NCBI GenBank assembly: GCA_023105745.1
Contig: JALGQZ010000001.1
Location: forward strand, 66,110,937-66,174,936
Length of the DNA: 64,000 nt
Source: Austropuccinia psidii
Taxonomy: Eukaryota; Basidiomycota; Pucciniomycetes; Pucciniales; Sphaerophragmiaceae
Direction of reading: 5' to 3'
The number at the start of each line of letters is the position of its first letter. Position 1 is the stretch's first letter. A model generated the notes under the pieces. That model saw nothing but the letters and a program-made list of their open reading frames with translations. It was not told where the DNA came from and ran no database searches. The position numbers and the translations under genes were made by a program. This document shows positions 58,082 to 64,000 of this stretch, in pieces.

Positions 58082-60120
58082 ATTTAAGGTTTTTCTATGA
58101 TAATATCAATCAAATTTAAGAGGACTCTGACCTTCCTCAGGGGAAAAAATGATATAATTGAATATTCTAAGCATAAGGAAATATAGATATAATTACTATT
58201 AATATTAATAAAAAATTATACAAAGAATCAATATTATTATAAAAAAAACCTTGAATAACAAATAATATAATAATTATATTGAAAGTGATATAATCATTCT
58301 ACTATTACTGTAAGTCACTGACAATTATAATAATAAGAAGTGTAAAGCTCTTGATGATACAATAACACGTGGAAATATTAATATCAACCACATATAGATA
58401 ATAGGAATATTATTCATAAAACAAATATCACACAAACTATGCAGAGATAAATTTCATAGAGAAATTCTACATAAAAAACTAATACTAAATAAAAAAAGAT
58501 ATCCAAATTTAGAGAAAACTTACTTATAATATTTATTTGATACAAGAATTCAAACCAAAACAGTTATAGTATTGAGTAATTTGTCAAAGCTAAAAAGACA
58601 CCAAAAAAAAATATTTTTAAAGAAGTAAAAAACTTTCATGATAAAAAGAAGGTTCAAGGATTTCTAGAGGAATTTGTGGATTTAAATAAATGCTTAAAAC
58701 CACAATTATATGTTATAAAGCCAATTACTCAAGATTAAAACAATATCATATGAATGATATGTTTTTATTCTTTGATTTAAGGCTTATAAGTAGTAAAAAG
58801 CTTGAGAATTGTCTTAATAATAAGATTTTATATTTATAGAAACTTGACCTGTTTGAATATTTCATTTGATTGATTGAATGATGATGGAAAAAAAAGTGTT
58901 TAAAACATATTTCATGATAAATAATGGATATTGAGGGAATTTTCATATCAAAACTGAAAGGAAAGTTATAAAAATAAGGTTCTTAATTTCAGGTACCTCA
59001 TTTTTCATCTTAACTTGAAGTTACCAGTGTTATTCTTAACTCCAAGTAACTTTAGAACTAAATTAAGCTTATAATCATAAATTTTAATATGAAATTAATT
59101 AGTTCATATTGAATTTCATCATAGCAAAACCTTAAAAGGAAACTGTAATGCAAAATCATTTTAAATAAGAGATTTAATTGATTTTTAAATGAAGAGTGAT
59201 TTTTTTAAGAACTGTTAAAAGGGTTATTTTCAATACTAACTAGCAGTTAATCCTACTAATGAAAGAGATTTAAATTTTAATTAATACACAGATAACATTG
59301 CACCCAATATTTGTGAAATTTCCAAGTATATCAATTAAAAATTGGTTTCTCAATGAATTTATGAAGTTATTTCTATTTTTCCACACAAAAATAGTAAAAA
59401 ACACTAAAAATTAGCTTTTGACAATTTTTTAATTCTTTTAACTTTAATTTTAGCCTTATTCAGGCTTGAATAAGCTTTGAAAGTTGTTCAAATCCTTATT
59501 ACAAGACTTCATCTGGGGATTTACTCCTTGGAGGCTTGTAATTCCTGTTTAAAAGAGGTATAAACCAGTTTCAAAATCAATGTATAATTAAAGTCTAATC
59601 TCAAGGTTTAATTGAGGTTTAAAGTCCTTCAATAAAGGAGGAAAAAATGATTTGGCCTCTTTCACATCCCAAAAGCTGGGTACCCTGGCTGTTTTTTCAA
59701 TTTATTTATTTAATTCTATAAAATGGCTTTAAAAGAATTTAAATTGAGCTCAGACAAAAACTACAGCCTGCATTACAAATGCTTAGCCAATTTGGTCAAT
59801 ATACAAAACACCCCAAATTTAACCAAATTTTCATAAGTTTGCATAAAACTTATGCAACTTTAAAACAAATCTTAAGTTTAACAGTTGAAAAATTTATGAA
59901 GAATTGTTAAATTTTGTAATTGTACTTTCAGATTTTGAAAAAATCCATTAACACTAAAAATGACCATTTTTTGTATATACACCCTATGGGTAGGAAATTT
60001 AGAGTTATTTTATGCTATCTTTTGTTTTGGACTTATTTGAAACATTTTCTATGACTCAATCAAATTTGTGAAATGGTATTTGTTGCCTTATGGGTATGTC
60101 ATACATACCTTATGGGTTCA
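58082..60120 (-). repeat. R4 5' LTR
   Basis: 2039 bp. It starts TGAACCCATAAGGTATG at 60120 on the minus strand, a mutated form of TGTGAGCC, with GGGTATG...CCTTATGGG context as in the 3' copy, and ends at the primer block. It shares AAGCTGGGTACCCTGGCT with the R1 LTR. Its right edge coincides exactly with the resumption of R2 integrase. Confidence 0.8.
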
Positions 60121-60315
60121 AAGCAAGATTCTTTTAGATATGCAAAAGAAAGGTGGGAAAAATACATAGAGCACCATCTTTCCAAATAGAAGACCTAGTA
60201 CTGGTATCAAAATTAAAGGGATAAAGTTATTAAAAGTTTCCTTTTCAAGACCTTTTATAATAAAAGCCTTACATGGCCCCAATTCTCTGCAACAAGATTT
60301 AAAAGATAATATGAT
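60121..60315 (+). pseudogene. R2 integrase C-terminal fragment
   Basis: Immediately right of R4 the plus strand reads DSFRYAKERWEKYIEH, then, after a frameshift, PSFQIEDLVLVSK. These correspond to DSFAYAKDKWDKSH and PDFKVGDLVLDST in R3. Further decayed sequence follows to the R7 target site. The piece is only about 195 bp and has stops, but its position and order identify it. Confidence 0.8.
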
Positions 60316-60985
60316 TGTGAGCCTGCAAGCATGACAAGAATTAAATGCTACACAAACTCCAAACACTTTCATTAACCTTTCTTTGAATTATTTCAATTCA
60401 TCTGTGTAAATTCACTTTTAATTTTGTTTTCTTCTATTTTTTGTTTACCAGTCACTCATTTAAGATTAGTTGTTATAGTGATCTTATTTACAAGTCAATC
60501 ATTTAATTCTTGTAGTTATAGAAACATTGTTGCATCTTGTTTCTATAACACCCTTTACCTTTTTGAGATAGTGACTTTGCTTTTATAAAATCACCAACTG
60601 TTTTTTTTCATATATTGTTACTATAACAATACCCTTTATGATAAAAAATATATCAATCTATTTGTGTTTTATTTTGATTTTGTACCTAAAGCATTTAAGA
60701 GGAACATTCTTCTTGAGAATGATTCCTCAGAGCTCTTATCAATATATTTTTTTACAATTAAAATTACTTACTTTTAATTTAGAAAATTTAGTGCTCTCAT
60801 TTTTAAAAGTGATTCAATTCACTTTACTCAGTTATAGTACCGTTGAAGCTTAAATCCCAACAGTACCCTATTATAAACAAGAGTGACGCGTCTATTACTA
60901 ATAATAATAGTATTCCACTATAAATTAGTTTATTAAAATTACTAATAATTAGACTGGAAGCCACGTTAGAGGCCCCAGGCTAACA
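60316..60985 (+). repeat. R7 5' LTR
   Basis: 670 bp with a TATAAAA box at 60594-60600, conserved in the other copy, and ending GGCCCCAGGCTAACA. It shares the first ten bases with the R4 LTR and little else. Confidence 0.9.
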
Positions 60986-61248
60986 TTTAATATATTAAAA
61001 TTTAAAATTTAAATTAGAACTAATTAATCAATTAATTAATTTGAATAAACTAATTAGACGTTGGAATACCTAATTAATAATAAATTTTAGATCTACAATC
61101 CACTCTTCCATCCAAAATAGAATATCAACGTCTTTCTGATATTTTTTTTAATCTAATTCAAAGTTTTGAAGAATCAAGATACCAAAATGTTAAATTCATC
61201 ATTAAAATTCTCTAAAACTCGTCGGATTTATTGCTACTACTATCCAAC
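60986..61248 (+). other. R7 leader
   Basis: AT-rich direct-repeat-like sequence (TTAATTAAT words at 61015-61075), then a stretch with scattered CpG. No primer block starting TGG lies at the LTR edge. The sequence just after it, TTTAATATATTAAAATTT, is an AT palindrome. Confidence 0.5.
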
Positions 61249-62605
61249 ATGAAAAATCAAGCCATTACTGTCATGGACCCAACAGTACTTGAAGCTTTTC
61301 ACCAAACGTCTTTATTTGTCAAAGACGTTAGCATGGTTACTGGTCATTTATCCAAATTGATGACCAGTAGCTATTCTTCCAACCATTGAACTTTTCGTCA
61401 TTGCCGTAGGAAGCCTACTACCCGTTCAGAAGGAGGGAAGCTTTGTCATTCCTCTGATTCTCCAAAATCAAACAATACAACCTCAATTAATACCAACTTA
61501 CCCTTGCACGCTACTGCAAATATGAAGGCTGGAATTTACATGGCTACCAGTGACTGTGAATCAAGGTACACTCAACCTTCAGCACCTCAATATATTAGTA
61601 GGAATTGAAGAATGGTAGTGATGAAACACAAAATCAATTATCCATTGAACCCAGAAGAAGCTTTAGCAGCTATTACAGCTTTCAACGATAGAAGTGGTTA
61701 TACCACTATTAACATCCCATCAAATACAGCTTACAACATTCCATTCAACAGACAATCTAACTTCCTTTACGATACTGGAACCCTACAAGCTACCTCTGTT
61801 CCTAAAACTATTGGTACTCCTGCTCCTACCAAGAAGGTTGCTGCTAGGGAACAGTATATTAGCAATTTCAATAGTAATGGGATCAACGCGAGCTCTATCC
61901 AGAAGGATAGAAATCCCAGTACTAATATTAAGAGAAATTTCAGTACCAATAGGCCTGATGCGAGCAGAAGTGAGGTATATAAGAAATATAAACAAAATTT
62001 AAAGTCTAATTCCAGTCGCACTAGCTCCGATACCAACAAAATTAGGAATCCAACAATGAATGCAACCGTTACGAAAGATAACAATAATGACATCTCTGAC
62101 AACATTAGCTATGAAAGTGCCTACCTAGTTACTGCTGATAGAAATACAACAAAAATTTCAAAAAGAAACAATAAAATCCTTAGTAGTAGTATTAACGAAG
62201 AAACAAATAAAACTAGCAAAACTGAAGAAAAAAAAATGTTCAAAAATCAACGATGCATATAACAGTTCCAAAATTGCGAATTCAATTCAGGATAACATTC
62301 AAAAAAGCTTGCAAGATCAACCAATTTCAACAAAAAAATTAGCATCCAGAAAAATAACACATATATTGAGAGGATTGAATCAAGAAATTGAATTATAGGA
62401 ATTACTACATGAAGAAGAAATTAACAACACCCTAGGAACTGGAATAAAATTAATTTTTAAGAAAGGAGGACTTTTTAGGGAACTGCTAACTGAACAAGAA
62501 TTCAAGATATTAGCAACCTTCAACAATTTAAAAATTCAAGACAAAAAATCAAACTATTACAATGACTTAAAAGTAAAGAATATCATTTCAAAAATTCAAA
62601 ATCTA
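61249..62605 (+). pseudogene. R7 internal ORF, unknown function
   Basis: Reading from ATG 61249 (MKNQAITVMDPTVLEAFHQ), one frame runs to 62262 with only two stops (TGA about 61387-61389 and TGA about 61606-61608). It shifts at an A-run near 62228-62236 and continues to about 62605. The full-length product would be around 450 residues: a helical N-terminus, an Asn/Ser/Thr-rich basic middle (KRNFSTNRPDASRSEVYKKY), and a Leu/Lys/Glu-rich C-terminus (ELLTEQEFKILATFNNLK). No CCHC knuckle, DSG, YxDD or DDE motif and no signal or membrane segment is seen. I do not recognise it. It could be a Gag-like coat protein or a captured host sequence. Confidence 0.55.
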
Positions 62606-62660
62606 TAGAAGTACTTTTACATTGTATAACTTTTTTTAACTTTTTTTTTGTGTTACCAAA

Positions 62661-63331
62661 TGTGAGCCTGCAAGCATGAAAAAAATTACATGCTACACAA
62701 ACTCCAAACACTTTCATTAAATTTTCGTTGAATTATTTAAATTCATCTGTGTAAATTCAGTTTTAATTTTGTTTTCTTCTATTTTTTGTTTACAAGTCAC
62801 TCATTTAAGATTAGTTGTTATAGTGATCTTGTTTACAAGTCAATCATTTAATTTTTGTAGTTATAGAAAAATTGTTGTATCTTGTTTCTATAACACCCTT
62901 TTACCTTGTTGAGATAGTGACTTTGCTTCTATAAAAACCACCAACCGTTTTTTTCATATATTATTACTATAACAATACCCTTTATGATAAAAAACGTATC
63001 AGTCTATTTGTGTTATATTTTGATTTTGTACCTAAAGCATTTAAGAAGAACATTCTGCTTGAGAATGATTCCTCAGAGCTCTTCTCAATATATTTTTTTA
63101 CAATTAAAATTACCTACTTTTAATTTAGAAAATTTAGTGCTCTCATTTTTAAAAGTGATTCAATTTACTCTACTCAGTTATAGTACCGTTGAAGCTTAAA
63201 TCCCAACATTACCATATTATAAAAAAGAGTGACACGTCTCTTACTTATAATAATAGTATTCCACTACAAATTAGTTTATTAAAATTACTAATAATTAGAC
63301 TGGAAGCCACGTTAGAGGCCCCAGGCTAACA
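62661..63331 (+). repeat. R7 3' LTR
   Basis: 671 bp, TGTGAGCCTGCAAGCATG to CCAGGCTAACA. It is preceded by a T-rich run and GTGTTACCAAA rather than an obvious polypurine tract. TATAAAA is kept at 62930-62936. Confidence 0.9.
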
Positions 63332-63628
63332 ATAATGAATAAGAACCCAACATTTCCTGTTATTTTTCTAAAGCCTTACAGCTAAATTAATAAAACATTA
63401 TTTCCTCTAAGAAGTATACCACCACTTCAAAATCCACCTTTAGAAGAGGGAGAAGAGCATAAAATAGTAAAATTCCCTTAATAAGAAAGGAAAAGAAATC
63501 AAAAAAAGAGAATACCTTGTTAGGTATAGAAGCACAGCTCCAGGAGACAAATGGCTGATTGAGAAGGATGTAAATAATTTTGAAGAATTGTCAAGAATAT
63601 TCAGAAATGAAATAAGACAAAAAGAATA
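63332..63628 (+). pseudogene. R2 chromodomain-like C-terminus
   Basis: The last piece of R2 pol: NPTFPVIFLKPY, PLEEGEEHKIVK, then, after stops and a frameshift, EYLVRYRS and GDKWLIEKDVNNFEELSRIFR, ending at TAA about 63626-63628. It is collinear with HPTFPVSLLKPY...LVRYSDP...DEWLAEKDM in R3 and the R4 end. It confirms that R7 sits inside R2. Confidence 0.82.
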
Positions 63629-64000
63629 AAATAACTTAAGGATTATTCAGGTCCAAGACCAAAAAGATCTATTGAAGAAATAGGACAGCAGATGATACCC
63701 TAAGCAACTATGTCAGATTGTAGTACAATCTTATTGGATTTCAGGAAATTTAACCCTTTGATATATGACCACATATTTAAAATATGCAAAAACAAAACTA
63801 TAAAACCAATTCTAATACTAGTAATTGAAACTAAATTCTTAAAAACCCATTTCAATATGTAGAAATGCTACAAAAAGGGATGAATTATTTAGTATATCAG
63901 AAATAAAAAGTTAACATGTAAAATAAATTCTACCTATTGATTCCCTATTCAAAAATACATACATGACTCTTTAATATAACATCTTTAAATCCAATACTTA
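63629..64000 (+). other. R2 3' untranslated region, possible LTR start
   Basis: AT-rich. GGACAGCAGATGATACCC (63691-63708) resembles GGACAGTGGATTATACCCC at the same place in R4 (near 30085, minus strand). If R2 follows R4, its 3' LTR would start near 63740, but no TGTGAGCC remains. No gene seen. Confidence 0.35.

Larger units (their letters stand above)
27073..60120 (-). mobile_element. R4: minus-strand Ty3/gypsy element carrying four guests
   Basis: Bounded by two homologous minus-strand LTRs (5' 58082-60120, 3' 27073-30000) and inserted in R2 integrase. The minus-strand order is LTR, primer site, leader, gag, protease, RT, RNase H, integrase, chromodomain-like end, LTR. The guests are R6, R5, S4 and S3. 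The flanks are TTACA on the left and AAGCA on the right. They do not match each other, but both align with the same GTGCA in R3 integrase, so they may be a decayed 5-bp duplication. The join across R6 (48892/55988) is the least certain part. Confidence 0.75.
60316..63331 (+). mobile_element. R7: short non-autonomous LTR element with an orphan ORF
   Basis: Two direct LTRs of 670 and 671 bp enclose only 1675 bp. The LTR ends are TGTGAGCCTG and CAGGCTAACA, an inverted repeat with one mismatch. The flanks ATGAT (60311-60315) and ATAAT (63332-63336) form a 5-bp duplication with one change. No protease, RT, RNase H or integrase is encoded, so movement would need enzymes from another element. The LTR pair is the most similar in the window (by eye about 94%), and the interior is less CpG-poor. 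No GGGGCC primer block follows the first LTR. Confidence 0.88.
12479..63628 (+). mobile_element. R2: outermost Ty3/gypsy element, split into four pieces
   Basis: R2 is reconstructed from fragments that are collinear on the plus strand: gag 12901-14578, RT to integrase core 25077-27072, integrase C-terminus 60121-60315, and chromodomain-like end 63332-63628. R3, R4 and R7 occupy the gaps. The join between 27072 and 60121 is convincing because the protein continues across it in the order seen uninterrupted in R3 (GFDKSIHNSEKIYL, then DSFRYAKERWEK). The join at 60315/63332 is likewise collinear, from the integrase C-terminal strand into NPTFPV and then EYLVRYR. The join between 14578 and 25077 lacks about 1.6 kb of R2 (Gag end, protease, start of RT). 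The host span is about 51 kb, of which only about 4 kb is R2 itself. Confidence 0.82.

Noticed and set aside
27073..60120. TTACA/AAGCA as a true target duplication of R4
   Set aside because: Only two of five bases agree. The placement rests on LTR homology and resumption of R2 integrase, not on the duplication.

Overview
The window is a stack of decayed Ty3/gypsy LTR retrotransposons from a large, AT-rich fungal genome. No ordinary host gene, tRNA, rRNA or CRISPR array could be supported. The Gag-Pol proteins resemble the chromodomain-bearing Ty3 families that fill rust fungus genomes. Several stretches match, as far as I recall, families I know from the myrtle rust Austropuccinia psidii. That species name rests on recall and was not searched here. 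The DNA is poor in CpG, and nearly every coding region is broken by stops, frameshifts or insertions.

Names used below. R1 (1-5310, minus) shows its gag start, primer site and 5' LTR and runs off the left edge. R2 (about 12479-63628, plus) is the outermost, oldest element, and everything between its pieces lies inside it. R3 (14579-25076, plus) is inserted in R2 gag, with its 3' LTR deleted into R2 reverse transcriptase. R4 (27073-60120, minus) is inserted in R2 integrase. Within R4 sit R5 (37276-48803, plus), R6 (49080-55987, minus) and two solo LTRs. R7 (60316-63331, plus) is a short, younger, non-autonomous LTR element inserted just before the R2 chromodomain. The five solo LTRs are S1 (2867-4630), S2 (20782-22218), S3 (28510-29268), S4 (32213-34021) and S5 (40630-42503). 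Most insertions are fixed by target-site duplications that I read directly: GGCTC, TGCAC, TTAAT, TCATT, GTAC, and with one mismatch CCTTG/CATTG and ATGAT/ATAAT.

Layout: 1-5310 is R1 with S1 nested in its LTR. 5311-12478 has no recognisable gene but holds four repeat arrays or inverted repeats and ends at the R2 primer site. 12479-27072 is R2 gag, R3, then R2 RT to integrase. 27073-60120 is R4 with its guests. 60121-63628 is the end of R2 integrase, R7, then the R2 chromodomain. 63629-64000 is AT-rich and may contain the start of the R2 3' LTR.

R2, R3, R4 and R6 share one architecture: LTR, a GGGGCC-containing primer-site-like block, a leader ending in a splice-acceptor-like AG|TG, Gag with a CCHC knuckle, protease, RT, RNase H and integrase, with a C-terminal chromodomain-like segment where the 3' end survives. 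R1 shows the same start. R5 is a different lineage with a canonical chromodomain and TGTCACA/TGTGACA LTR ends. The most noteworthy observations are the fully readable nesting, a double-open gag region in the same relative phase in R1 and R6, the unrecognised ORF carried by R7, and an apparent excess of G-to-T changes, including four catalytic Asp-to-Tyr substitutions.
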